Assembly (NCBI GenBank): GCA_020426845.1
Contig: JAGQPF010000488.1
Span: forward strand, 1-56,074
From: Planctomycetales bacterium
Lineage (GTDB): Bacteria > Planctomycetota > Planctomycetia > Pirellulales > Pirellulaceae
Direction: 5' to 3'
DNA: 56,074 nucleotides
Shown here: piece by piece, positions 28,498-37,010 of the stretch
Numbering within the stretch: the first letter of the stretch is position 1
Layout of the letters: every line of letters begins with the position of its first letter
The notes under the pieces: generated by a model
Seen by the model: only the letters and a program-made list of their open reading frames with translations
What the model was told of the DNA's origin: nothing
Database searches by the model: none
Position numbers and translations under genes: made by a program

Positions 28498-28976
28498 AAA
28501 CACCACGCCATGGAGATTTCCGTCGCGGCCCAATTGACTCCGTCGCAACGAATCTCCGAGCGTCCTCCTTGAAATTGAGCGAGCGAGGTGTCGAGCACGT
28601 TGTCGACCACTCTCGCGGATCCGTGATTGGCATCTGCTCGGCAGGGTGGAGGCGGCGGCACTCCGTCGAACAGTCCTTGAAACAATCGCCTCAAGGATAG
28701 CGAATCAGGACTCAAGGAGCGACCATAGAGTTCAGCCCACCTGTGTCCAAAGGCAGAGATTCGCCGCTTGGCGACGAATCTTGGCAAGTTTTTACGATTG
28801 CGACGACTTGAAGAGCCGCTTCGTCCACCGATCCTGTGGCACCCGGCGATTGGCGCTTGACGAAGGCGCTTCGAGTTAGTCTCTCGACTGACGCAGCTCG
28901 CCCGGGCCCGCCGCCCCTGCGGGACCCAACCGGTGACCGTGGTCTCTCGACTTTTTGTGCGCACTCCCTCTGCCGC
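28498..28976. other. Gene-free interval between the PQQ gene and the ABC operon
   Basis: The minus-strand open frame here (to 28964) is a low-complexity Arg/Ser shadow and is rejected. The sequence TCTCTCGACT occurs twice, at about 28880 and 28943. The ABC operon promoter should lie in the part nearest 28497. I see no terminator for the PQQ gene. Confidence 0.5.
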
Positions 28977-30272
28977 TCACTCGAAGCGATAGAGATGCTC
29001 GGACGTTCGCACGATCAAGGCGCGATCGAGCACGGCGGGCGACGCCAGCGTGGGTTCTTTGAGATCGCTGGACGCCAACAGCTTGTATTGCTTGTCGGCG
29101 GCTACCACGCTGCACTTGCCTTCCTCGCTGAAAAAGTAGATGCGATCCCCGGCCAAGGTTGGCGAGGCGGAGAAGTTGCCACCCAGTCGCTCGCGCCAAT
29201 GCAGCTCGCCGGTCCGCGCGTCGACGCAGCTGGCAATGCCTCGATCGGAGACCATGTAGAGCTCGTCGCCGCGGAGGATCATGGAGGGTGTGTGTGGTGC
29301 GCCTTTGTCGAGCGTCCAGCGGACGTGGCTATCGGTCACGTCGCCCTTGCCGCCGACGGCGACGGCCATCACCTGCGGGCTGTCGTAGCTGGTGCTGAAG
29401 AACACGAGGCCATGCCCATGCACGGGCCGGGGAATCACCGAGTAGCCCGTGTAGTTCACGAACCAGGCTTCGGCGCCCGTGCGGCAGTCGACGGCGCTGA
29501 GCCGATCGCTGCCCGGGGAGATCGCGAGCATGGCGCCGCCGGCGGCCGGGATCGCCAGCGGGGTGGTGAACGAGAACTTCTTTTTCGCCTCGGTCCCGCG
29601 CGGCGTGCGCCACTTCACCGAGCCATCATGGATGGACAAGGCGACGATCTCGGGATTGGCGGCGCCGTCGGCGCTGAAGATCAACAGGTCCTCGACCAGG
29701 ATCGGCGAGCCTCCGTTGCCATGCACCGGTGAGTAGTTCAGCTGGTCATTGGACCAGACCGGCTCACCGGCGACAGTGACCGCGGCGGTCCCGTGCGGCC
29801 CGAAGTGCGCGTACACCACTCCGTCGCGAACAATCGGCGTCGGGCTGGCATGGCTGTTCTTCTTGTGAATCTTCACCGCTTCGTGGCGAAACAGCTCCTT
29901 GTCGAACAGCAACTCGCCCGACGTCGCGCTCACGCACACCAGCCGAAGTGACAGACTTTTGTCATCCTCGCTCTCGACGGCGGTGGTCACGAACACTCGG
30001 CCGTGCGACACGCTGGGTGACGACCAGCCGCGGCCGGGGATCGCGCACTTCCAAGCGGCTTGGTCGACATTCAGCTCCAGCGGCAAGGCGGTCGCAGTCG
30101 CCACGCCTTGGCCGCTCGGGCCGCGAAATTCCGGCCAGTCGTCGGCTGTCGCCGTGGCGCACAGCCAACCGCAGGCGGTGAACAACATCAGGCCAAAGTG
30201 ATTTCGAAGCCGAGATCGAAGCTGGGATCGATGCCGCGAGGGGAGCGAGCGTGGTGAGGGCGCGAGAGGCAT
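28977..30272 (-). CDS. Exported PQQ-like beta-propeller protein
   Basis: 431 residues. A signal region (GLMLFTACGWLCATATADD) is followed by DWPEFRGPSGQGVA, the standard opening of planctomycete PQQ-binding-like (outer-membrane-assembly BamB-type) propellers. Repeated blades follow, with the pattern ...VDARTGELHW and DRIYFFSEEGKCSVV. No catalytic site of a true quinoprotein dehydrogenase is obvious, so a binding or scaffold role is as likely as an oxidoreductase. Start is uncertain: ATG 30272 is given; ATG 30188 would leave a tidy signal peptide, and ATG 30344 has the better Shine-Dalgarno (GGAAGA). The next gene upstream is another PQQ-propeller protein, so the pair is probably related. Confidence 0.8.
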   Translation of the reverse strand: MPLAPSPRSLPSRHRSQLRSRLRNHFGLMLFTACGWLCATATADDWPEFRGPSGQGVATATALPLELNVDQAAWKCAIPGRGWSSPSVSHGRVFVTTAVESEDDKSLSLRLVCVSATSGELLFDKELFRHEAVKIHKKNSHASPTPIVRDGVVYAHFGPHGTAAVTVAGEPVWSNDQLNYSPVHGNGGSPILVEDLLIFSADGAANPEIVALSIHDGSVKWRTPRGTEAKKKFSFTTPLAIPAAGGAMLAISPGSDRLSAVDCRTGAEAWFVNYTGYSVIPRPVHGHGLVFFSTSYDSPQVMAVAVGGKGDVTDSHVRWTLDKGAPHTPSMILRGDELYMVSDRGIASCVDARTGELHWRERLGGNFSASPTLAGDRIYFFSEEGKCSVVAADKQYKLLASSDLKEPTLASPAVLDRALIVRTSEHLYRFE

Positions 30273-30473
30273 GGGTAGGTCCGTGAATTCGGGGAAGTTG
30301 CCGTCGCCGGCGAGGAACTGCGGCTCGACCAAACTAGAGGACATTTCAAAAATCTTCCCTGGCGCAATCGAAGGCAGTTTTTCTGCTGGTCTTATCAGCC
30401 CGATTGCCGATCGGGAAGTTTTTGAAATGCGTTGTCGTGGTCTGCGGGATGGCGATGGAGCGGTGAGCTTGCG

Positions 30474-33400
30474 TCAGGGGGCGTCGGCGCCGCGCGGCGC
30501 CAGGCAAATGACCTTGCCCTTCGTGTCGGCGAGAAAAACCTGTCCGCCGACCGAGATCATTCCGTCCCAGACCGGCAACGCGTCGAGCTTGATCACGCCC
30601 CGCTTCGTCCCCTGCTCCTTGGAGACAATCAGCAGCGTGGCGCCGAGTTGCCCGTCCAGGGCTCGCTGTTGTTCATTCAGCAGCGGCTGCACCGTTTCGT
30701 CGCGAGCGGCAAGCTGTTGGAACGTCTGCTCCTCATCCATCACGTCGGGCGGCCCGCAGATCAGCAGCGCGTCGCCCGCCGACGTCATCGCGCGGGCCAA
30801 CAGCGGCAGGTCCAGCGTCCAGTTGTGCTCGACGTAGGTCGACTTGTTGGCGGCATTGCCGCCGCCACCGCCGGCGCCGCCGCGGCCGCCGGTGAGCTGC
30901 GCGGCGCGGCCGAACTTGCCGGCCGCTGTGCGGACATTCTGCATCACGCCGTGGTGGCGGTGAGTCGAGCTGTCGGTGGCGTCGCCTTGGTTGAAGCTGA
31001 GGCTGAGCACGGCGGTGGCGCCGGGCTCGCCGCCTTCAGCCAGCTGCTTGACCGCCGCCGCGTCGAGCGACTCGTGATAGAGACGCACCTCGTCGACCAT
31101 GCCGGTGAGATGACCGGGGCTTTGGTAGTTGCCGACAGCGCCGCCGTCATCGGCGCCGATCTCCATCGCTTGCTTGGGGTTGGCCGTCAGCACGCCGGGG
31201 GCCTTGCTCGTTCCCGCCGCCTGGCCGTCGACATAGAGTGTCAATTTGCCGTCACCTGACAGGACGCCGGCCAAGTGAGTCCAGACGCCCGTGATCCGCT
31301 TCTCGCCTGCGGCCTGGAAGACCTCCCCGTTGCGGCGGAGCGTGAACAGGGGCTTGCCTTGCGACAAGTGGAGGGCATAGCCGTCCTGCGGTCCGCCCCG
31401 CGCGACTACAACGCCGCCCGGCCGCTCGGCGCGGACCCACGCCGACACGGTTAGCGGCTGGCCGGTCGGATTGAGGTGGTTGGCCATCGGCAGCCGGATC
31501 ACCGAGCCGTTGGAGCGAGCATTGCCGCCTCCGCCTCCGCCTCCGCCTCCGTTGATCGCGGCCGCCGGGGGAGTTGGCTGAATCTTGTTGGCCGAAAACA
31601 GCTGATGCTCGATCGTGGTCGTCCACTTCAGATACTCGGGCTTGCGACCGAATCCGTAGACCTTCTCCTTGTCGCTCACCAGGATGCGGCCCGCCGGGGC
31701 AAAACGCCCCGCTTGATAGTAGCCATTGTGTCCGCCCGCAAAGTTGCGGCCATAGACCCAGTAGGAGCGATGAAACCACGTGTCGTCCAGGAATCCCATC
31801 GGCGCGAACATGTGAGCGGTCTCGCCCTGCTGCACCGACGCGTGCTGCGCCGGCTGTCCGGAGATGGGGCCGATGTCCTGGCGGTTGCCGTCCAGGTCGA
31901 AGGCTTGCGACCGCATGAACACTCGCTGACCATCGCCGGAGAGAATGTCGGGCAAGCCGACGGGCATCTGCAACGTTTGCAACCGGTCTTGCAGGTCGCT
32001 GCCGGTGCCCGGGTCGCGGTCGTCAATCCGCTGTCGCGAGAGGATGTCGCCGGTGGAGACATCGACCTTGAACCACCACAATCCGCCGTCGAGGAAGTTG
32101 GATCGCCCGGCGACGAAGAACGCCTGGCCTTCCTGGGCGAGCACGCTGCCATGGACCGGCCAAACAGACTCCAATTGGTCAAAGGCCATCAACTTGCGGT
32201 GCTCCGGCGCGGCCTGCAAACGCCACACGAGCTCGCCATCGTCCGCTCGCAGGCAATAGACGTTGCCGTCGGCGCAGCCGAACAGCACATGCCCTCGCTC
32301 GATCGTGGGCGGCGAGTCGATCCGTCCGCCGGCCGTGTACGACCAGGCCTTGGCCCCGTCCTTGGCGTTTAACGCGTGCAGTGTGTGGCGGTCGGTTTGC
32401 GCGACGTAGACGCGGCCGCCCGACATCACCAGCGACGTCAAGTTGCCGCCGAGGTCCGCCGTCCAGCGGCTCTGCAAATCACCGCTGACATCCGTCTCGG
32501 TCGAACCGCTGCGAAGGTTATCGTGCCGGAACGTCGGCCACGCGTCGTCCGTCTCCGCATCGGAAGGATGGGCGACTTGTCCATACGCGGGGCCTTTGGT
32601 CAGCGGGTTGGCCGGCTCATCGGGAACCACACGGGTCTCCGAACGCGGCGCCAACGCGTTAAAGCCGAACAGCTTGGCCTCCGGGTAGCAGGCACAATTG
32701 TGCGGCGGGGCGTACAGCAGCCCGTTGGCCGGCAGCACGCCGTACAAGCAGCCGCCGCGCACCCAGTGGTGGATGTCCCAGTCTTCTTGCTTGAAATCGA
32801 TGAACTCGATGCCTGTCCGAGACGGAATGATGAAGCGGTCCGTGGCCTTGGCGATGTAGCAGCGATGGTGGAACCAATAGGTGTCGACGTTGGGCGAGAA
32901 CTCCTTTTTCACCTCGCCCGTTTTGGGATCGCGGCCGACGAACGTGCCGCTGTCGCGGCCGGAGGTGGTTGGCGCTGTCCAGACGAGTCCGCCGACAACC
33001 AACAGGTCTTCGGGTGATTGGTAGGCCGACGGCGGCTTGGGCGCCGTCCACAATTGCTTGCCGGTTTCGGCATCCAACGCCAGCAGATTGCGGTCGCCCC
33101 CCGAATACAACACGACGCCCTCATGGAGGACGATCTTGGGGCCAAAATGATTGGCAATCGCGTCCCGGCGGGGCGCTTCAACCGACCAACGCTGCGTGCC
33201 GTCTGCGCGATTGAGGCAGACCAGCCGCTCGCCAGAATGAAAGAGCACGTACTGGTCGTCAGCCGACAGCGATAGCGGCGCGATGGGCGACTTCACCGAC
33301 CACAGCGTCTTGCCCGACTCGACATCAATCGCCTTGAGCCAGCGTGGTCCGCCGTTCCAAGTGAACTCCGAGGCCACGCGGCGTTGGTCCCCAACGTTGT

Positions 33401-34412
33401 GCTCGGGGGCAAACTCCGAAAGGGGAGAGGGACCCTCGTTCACCTGCACCAACAACATGCCGTCGATGTGCAGCAATTCTTCGGTCGCCTTGGTGCCCTC
33501 ATACTCGCGGAGGATTTTTCCGGTGGCGGCGTCCAACTGCGTGAGCGGCGCCTCGAAGGCGAGCGTGGCAAACACATGCCGGTCGGTGGAGACTAAGCGT
33601 CGCGCCAGCTGCGTCGGACCACTCTTGAGCGGCCAGAGGTGGCTTTGCCAATCGGCGATGGGCTGGCGCCAAAGCTCCACGCCGTTGAACGCGTCCTTCG
33701 CGATCAACATCCATTTGGCAGGCAATTGGATCGACACGCGAGAGCCTTCGTCCATGATGTAATACAAGCGGCCCGCAGAGCTGACCAAGGCGCTCATGCT
33801 GGCCATGCGGTCGTGATGGCGGGACCAGCGTGGATGCCCCAGCCATTGCAGATGCTTGGGGGGCCCGACGACTTCATCGTGCGCAACCGCGTTGCCCGAC
33901 GCATCGTGCAAGTAGTGTGTCCACTGGTCGATCTCGGCCGGAACCGGCTTTTGCAACACGGCTTCCGACCCGATCGGCAGTTGGACGGCCTTGCCGCCGG
34001 GCGTCAGTACGCGCAGCAGCTCTTCCTTGGCAACGGATTCACCGGGACCGATGATCACCAGATTCACGGTGTTGTCGATCAGTGGCAACGCCTTGCCGGC
34101 GAGCGTGTCGAACAGGAACGCTCCATAGTGCTCGTGCGACACGTGCTTGCTCCGCGCGCGTTCGACCTCCGCCGAATCGCGACATAGCCCGAGCACAACT
34201 CGCGACGGGCCCGACAACGCCGCGGTCAGCTCGCCATCGCCGGCGCCGAGGTGGACGATCACTCCTCCGGCAACGCCGCTGTGACGGAGAATCTCCGTTG
34301 CCTGTTGTGGCGCCGATTGAGCCACGACGGATATTGGCATGGAAGCAATCGACACCAACACGGCAGTGGCCGGGAGCCAAGACAAGAGGCGTTGAAGGAG
34401 TCGTGACTTCAT
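30474..34412 (-). CDS. Methyltransferase-like / PQQ-propeller / LamG fusion protein
   Basis: 1,312 residues, exported (LLSWLPATAVLVSIASMPISVVAQ). Residues about 35-145 look like a class I methyltransferase fold: GGVIVHLGAGDGELTAAL resembles motif I, and LLRVLTPGGKAV the post-motif strand. Then a long PQQ-like propeller runs to about 950 (for example LYYIMDEGSRVS, LVWRLQ, GNVYCLRADDGE). A LamG/concanavalin-like domain of about 205 residues (ITGVWTHLAGVLSGDGKLTL, DGQAAG) follows, bracketed by two Gly-rich runs near residues 952-962 and 1174-1187. After it the propeller resumes (VWDGMISVGGQVFLADTKGK). A methyltransferase outside the cytoplasm would lack SAM, so the N-domain is likely a structural relic. 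ATG 34412 starts the signal peptide. Confidence 0.8.
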   Translation of the reverse strand: MKSRLLQRLLSWLPATAVLVSIASMPISVVAQSAPQQATEILRHSGVAGGVIVHLGAGDGELTAALSGPSRVVLGLCRDSAEVERARSKHVSHEHYGAFLFDTLAGKALPLIDNTVNLVIIGPGESVAKEELLRVLTPGGKAVQLPIGSEAVLQKPVPAEIDQWTHYLHDASGNAVAHDEVVGPPKHLQWLGHPRWSRHHDRMASMSALVSSAGRLYYIMDEGSRVSIQLPAKWMLIAKDAFNGVELWRQPIADWQSHLWPLKSGPTQLARRLVSTDRHVFATLAFEAPLTQLDAATGKILREYEGTKATEELLHIDGMLLVQVNEGPSPLSEFAPEHNVGDQRRVASEFTWNGGPRWLKAIDVESGKTLWSVKSPIAPLSLSADDQYVLFHSGERLVCLNRADGTQRWSVEAPRRDAIANHFGPKIVLHEGVVLYSGGDRNLLALDAETGKQLWTAPKPPSAYQSPEDLLVVGGLVWTAPTTSGRDSGTFVGRDPKTGEVKKEFSPNVDTYWFHHRCYIAKATDRFIIPSRTGIEFIDFKQEDWDIHHWVRGGCLYGVLPANGLLYAPPHNCACYPEAKLFGFNALAPRSETRVVPDEPANPLTKGPAYGQVAHPSDAETDDAWPTFRHDNLRSGSTETDVSGDLQSRWTADLGGNLTSLVMSGGRVYVAQTDRHTLHALNAKDGAKAWSYTAGGRIDSPPTIERGHVLFGCADGNVYCLRADDGELVWRLQAAPEHRKLMAFDQLESVWPVHGSVLAQEGQAFFVAGRSNFLDGGLWWFKVDVSTGDILSRQRIDDRDPGTGSDLQDRLQTLQMPVGLPDILSGDGQRVFMRSQAFDLDGNRQDIGPISGQPAQHASVQQGETAHMFAPMGFLDDTWFHRSYWVYGRNFAGGHNGYYQAGRFAPAGRILVSDKEKVYGFGRKPEYLKWTTTIEHQLFSANKIQPTPPAAAINGGGGGGGGGNARSNGSVIRLPMANHLNPTGQPLTVSAWVRAERPGGVVVARGGPQDGYALHLSQGKPLFTLRRNGEVFQAAGEKRITGVWTHLAGVLSGDGKLTLYVDGQAAGTSKAPGVLTANPKQAMEIGADDGGAVGNYQSPGHLTGMVDEVRLYHESLDAAAVKQLAEGGEPGATAVLSLSFNQGDATDSSTHRHHGVMQNVRTAAGKFGRAAQLTGGRGGAGGGGGNAANKSTYVEHNWTLDLPLLARAMTSAGDALLICGPPDVMDEEQTFQQLAARDETVQPLLNEQQRALDGQLGATLLIVSKEQGTKRGVIKLDALPVWDGMISVGGQVFLADTKGKVICLAPRGADAP

Positions 34413-34766
34413 GAAACGGCCCGGGGAATGTGGTTGGTGGAACGGGAATTGGCTGCTAAACCGTGCCGACAATTATCACTTCCCGCGGCGCCTAACGCCA
34501 CTGCCCGCCCGAGTTCTCCTGCGCGCACGAAAAAACCGAGTTGGGCAACGCCCAACTCGGCACTCAGGGATTTCCCATTCGCCTCCCGGAGTGCGGGAGA
34601 CGTGCTGCTCGCTTTGCCTCAATCGCCGTCAACAGGCGTTGACGTTGCCTGGCGGGGCACTCGTGGACCGTCAAGCCTTAGTTGTGGGGTTGGAAAACTC
34701 GCGAAGTCGTGGCGAGCCACGAGCTTGGGGCGTCGGCCAACCCAACGTCCTAGCGTTGACGGGGCA
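34413..34766. other. Intergenic region with terminator and inverted repeat
   Basis: Between the fusion protein start and the outer-membrane protein stop codon. It contains a strong minus-strand terminator (34530-34560). CTCGCGAAGTCGTGGCGAGC and CACGAGCTTGGGGCGTCGGC near 34699-34740 form short complementary blocks typical of planctomycete intergenic DNA. Confidence 0.6.
34530..34560 (-). terminator. Rho-independent terminator of the outer-membrane barrel gene
   Basis: On the minus strand an 11-bp perfect stem, CCGAGTTGGGC and GCCCAACTCGG with a GTT loop, is followed by six T. It lies about 206 nt after the stop codon at 34767. Confidence 0.92.
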
Positions 34767-36077
34767 TTAGAAGCGAGCCTCGATGCGGGCGACCAAGCCG
34801 TCAAAGGTCATCGTGTCGCCGAGGCTGTTGAAGTTGTTGGTCTGGACGCTGTTGATCCAGTCCTGTGTCTTCACCGTGTTGAACCACGAGGTGAAGTTGT
34901 AGCCGGCGGTCAGCCGGTAGGCGCCCTGGTGGAACTGCCAGCCGAAGCCTGCCTCCATCTCCAGGATCGGCACGATTCGGCCAGCCTCCCAGGCGGTCTG
35001 CACGATCACGGGATCGGCGCCCGTGCCCTGCAGGTAGCTGGCTTGGAATTCGCCCGCCAGAATGGTGCTCAACGCCTTGCAGTAGGTGATCATGGTGCGG
35101 TTGCGAGAGTACCGCTCCATCTCCAAGCCCAAGCGGAGGCCGGCGCCATCGAAGTTGATGTTGGTGCTGACCGTCTCGGTGTCGTTGTTGATGTACGACG
35201 CGCTGAAGTCCTGCTCCAAATTGCTGTACGAGGCGCCGATCACGTAGTTGATGCGGTGGCTCGGGCCGTAGGAGAGCAACTCGCGATAGTCGGCGTCGAT
35301 CGTGTCGAAGCTGAGGAAGTCGCTCGCGGTTGCCGCCGTCGCGTTGGACGAGGTGTTTTGCGCGGGGTGCAACGTCATGCCGAACACACCCAGTCCGGGG
35401 AAGCCGGTCAGGTCGATGGCGTCGGCCGTGGTTGCCTCGAACCGAGTGTACTGCACCGTCACGCTCGAGCAGGTGCCGAGGCTCACGGAGAACCCGGCGC
35501 GGAAGGCGGGCTCGTAGTCGTGGTCGGTCAGAGCGATCGGGCTAACTTGGACCGGCGGATTGACGACCGGCAGGTTGCTGTTCTGGATCACCGCATACGG
35601 AATCTCCGAATTGCGCGGCCGCCAGTAAAGGAACTCGCCGAACACGGCGATGTTGTGCATCCAGCCGCAGGGACCGCATTCGCGGCACGGCGGCGGGCAG
35701 CAGGCATCCGGCCCGCACTTCTTCCCACAGGAGCCACTGCAGCCGACGTCGCCGCAAGCGGAACAGCTCACGGACGAAAGCGAGATGCCCGTGCAGCTGC
35801 CCGAGGCGCAGCTGGAGCAGCCCGCACCGGCGCAGCTGCTGCAGCTGTTGCTGTCCAGCTTCAAACTGCTGGCGGCCGTCGTGGCGGCGACAGGCATGAT
35901 CCCAACTCCGTTGGGGCCGGCCGCCGTCGCCGAGCGTATGGCGCCGCCGCCGACAGGTGACGGAAGCGACATGGCGCCGTTGGCGCCGTAGGGCCCGGGA
36001 CCGAATTGCGCGTGGGCTGTGCTGGCCCCGCACAGGACCGCAAAAGCGGTCAAACAAATGAGTGATTTGACATTCAT
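34767..36077 (-). CDS. Lpg1974/BBP7-type pore-forming outer-membrane protein with Cys-rich segment
   Basis: 436 residues. A signal peptide (SLICLTAFAVLCGASTAHAQ) precedes a low-complexity stretch and a segment with 15 Cys between residues 79 and 137 (for example CGPDACCPPPCRECGPCGW). From HNIAVFGEFLYWRPRNSEIP onward it is a beta barrel: alternating amphipathic strands such as RAGFSVSLGTCSSVTVQYTR and GAGLRLGLEMERYS, ending with an aromatic C-terminal residue in ...VARIEARF as outer-membrane barrels do. GEFLYWRP and the AGLR strand are typical of planctomycete Lpg1974/BBP7 proteins. It should form an outer-membrane pore, with the Cys-rich part in the periplasm or at the surface. ATG 36077 has GGGGGG about 8 nt upstream. 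Confidence 0.85.
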   Translation of the reverse strand: MNVKSLICLTAFAVLCGASTAHAQFGPGPYGANGAMSLPSPVGGGAIRSATAAGPNGVGIMPVAATTAASSLKLDSNSCSSCAGAGCSSCASGSCTGISLSSVSCSACGDVGCSGSCGKKCGPDACCPPPCRECGPCGWMHNIAVFGEFLYWRPRNSEIPYAVIQNSNLPVVNPPVQVSPIALTDHDYEPAFRAGFSVSLGTCSSVTVQYTRFEATTADAIDLTGFPGLGVFGMTLHPAQNTSSNATAATASDFLSFDTIDADYRELLSYGPSHRINYVIGASYSNLEQDFSASYINNDTETVSTNINFDGAGLRLGLEMERYSRNRTMITYCKALSTILAGEFQASYLQGTGADPVIVQTAWEAGRIVPILEMEAGFGWQFHQGAYRLTAGYNFTSWFNTVKTQDWINSVQTNNFNSLGDTMTFDGLVARIEARF

Positions 36078-36501
36078 GGAAAACCCCCCAGTGGTTAATG
36101 TCCGGATAACTGAATCGTCCGGATTCATCGTCAAATCGAGAACATTCCCTACCGCCGGCAAACTTTGCCAGAGCTCGCAGGTTGGCGCACACTTCCCTGT
36201 TTCACATTGGCGGTGGCGATTCCGCGAAGTGACACCAAACTGTCCGTTGCGTTTTGGCGCATTCTCGGCGACCATTCGGACACCGGTAGATGCGGCGCAA
36301 TCGATTTACTGGAAAGGCTTTATGTCGCTTTGCCACGCCGTCAATTCAGCCCGGCCCGCAGTCGGTCCGGCCGAGCTTTCCCCCGCCGCTACAATCTGAG
36401 GTGCTGCTCGCACATCGCTTCAGCCCGTCTTCCGCCGGCTGCAATTTCTGCGATGTCGTGGCAATGAAAGGCCGGGGACGCGGCTGGGTGAGGAGTGTTG
36501 A
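36078..36501. other. Divergent promoter region of the barrel gene and csrA1
   Basis: Should contain both promoters. GTCCGGAT occurs twice, at 36100 and 36117, and the dyad TGAATC-GTCCG-GATTCA spans 36111-36127. No credible gene; open frames here are shadows. Confidence 0.55.
36111..36127. promoter_or_regulatory. Candidate operator dyad upstream of the barrel gene
   Basis: Perfect 6-bp inverted repeat TGAATC/GATTCA around GTCCG, 34-50 nt upstream of the barrel start codon, overlapping the second of two GTCCGGAT direct repeats. Position fits a repressor or activator site; the regulator is unknown. Confidence 0.3.
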
Positions 36502-36771
36502 ATGCTCGTGCTATCTCGAAAATGTGAGCAGAAGATCGTCATCAACAACGAGATTGTGGTGACCGTCATTGCGATTCGCGGCGATAAAGTGCGGCTCGGC
36601 ATCGAGGCTCCGCCCGATGTGCCGGTACATCGCCGCGAGATCTACGAAGCGATTCACAAGCACGCCAAGGCAGCCGAAGCAGCCGAAGCAACCGAGGCGG
36701 CTGGCAGCGACCAAGCCACGCAGCCCCCGACCGCAACCGAGCCGACGGATCAGCCCGGGGCCGATCTCTAG
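36502..36771 (+). CDS. csrA: CsrA/RsmA translational regulator (copy 1)
   Basis: 89 residues. Dimeric RNA-binding protein that binds GGA motifs in mRNA leaders and represses or stabilises translation. The core is canonical: MLVLSRKCEQKIVINNEI, VTVIAIRGDKVRLGIEAP and DVPVHRREIYEAI, with the RNA-contacting Leu4 and the Arg of VHRREI in place. It is longer than usual (about 61) by an Ala/Glu/Thr/Pro-rich tail. GAGGAG lies about 8 nt before the ATG. The stop codon is followed after 8 nt by repeat array B on the same strand. A second csrA is at 51561-51755. Confidence 0.97.
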   Translation: MLVLSRKCEQKIVINNEIVVTVIAIRGDKVRLGIEAPPDVPVHRREIYEAIHKHAKAAEAAEATEAAGSDQATQPPTATEPTDQPGADL

Positions 36772-36779
36772 CACGCGCT

Positions 36780-36887
36780 AAGGAAACCCGAAGCGTAAGC
36801 GAGGGATTAGCGGCCAAGGAAACCCGAAGCGTAAGCGAGGGATCAGCGGCCAAGGAAACCCGAAGCGTAAGCGAGGGATCAGCGGTG
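36780..36887 (+). repeat. Triple repeat array B (36-bp period), downstream of csrA1
   Basis: Three nearly identical units at 36780, 36816 and 36852, each AAGGAAACCCGA...GCGAGGGAT plus linker YAGCGGCC (the last linker is YAGCGGTG). Each has AAGGA and AGGGA motifs in sense with csrA1 and can fold around a GTAA loop. Spacer and core repeat together, so this is tandem triplication, not CRISPR. Confidence 0.96.
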
Positions 36888-37010
36888 AAGTCCGACCGAC
36901 CGATCCTGTGACGGTTTTCAACGGCTCCTCGGACGCTCCAAGTCTCGTGGCTCATCCGCATCGCGTACAATCACCGCCTATCGGTGTGAGCGTGGTGAGC
37001 GGAGGTGCCG

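Noticed and set aside
28368..28964. 198-codon minus-strand open frame
   Set aside because: Its 3' part overlaps the small membrane protein in another frame and the rest is low-complexity Arg/Ser.
36780..36887. CRISPR array
   Set aside because: Spacers are identical within each array, copies are only three, and no cas gene is present.
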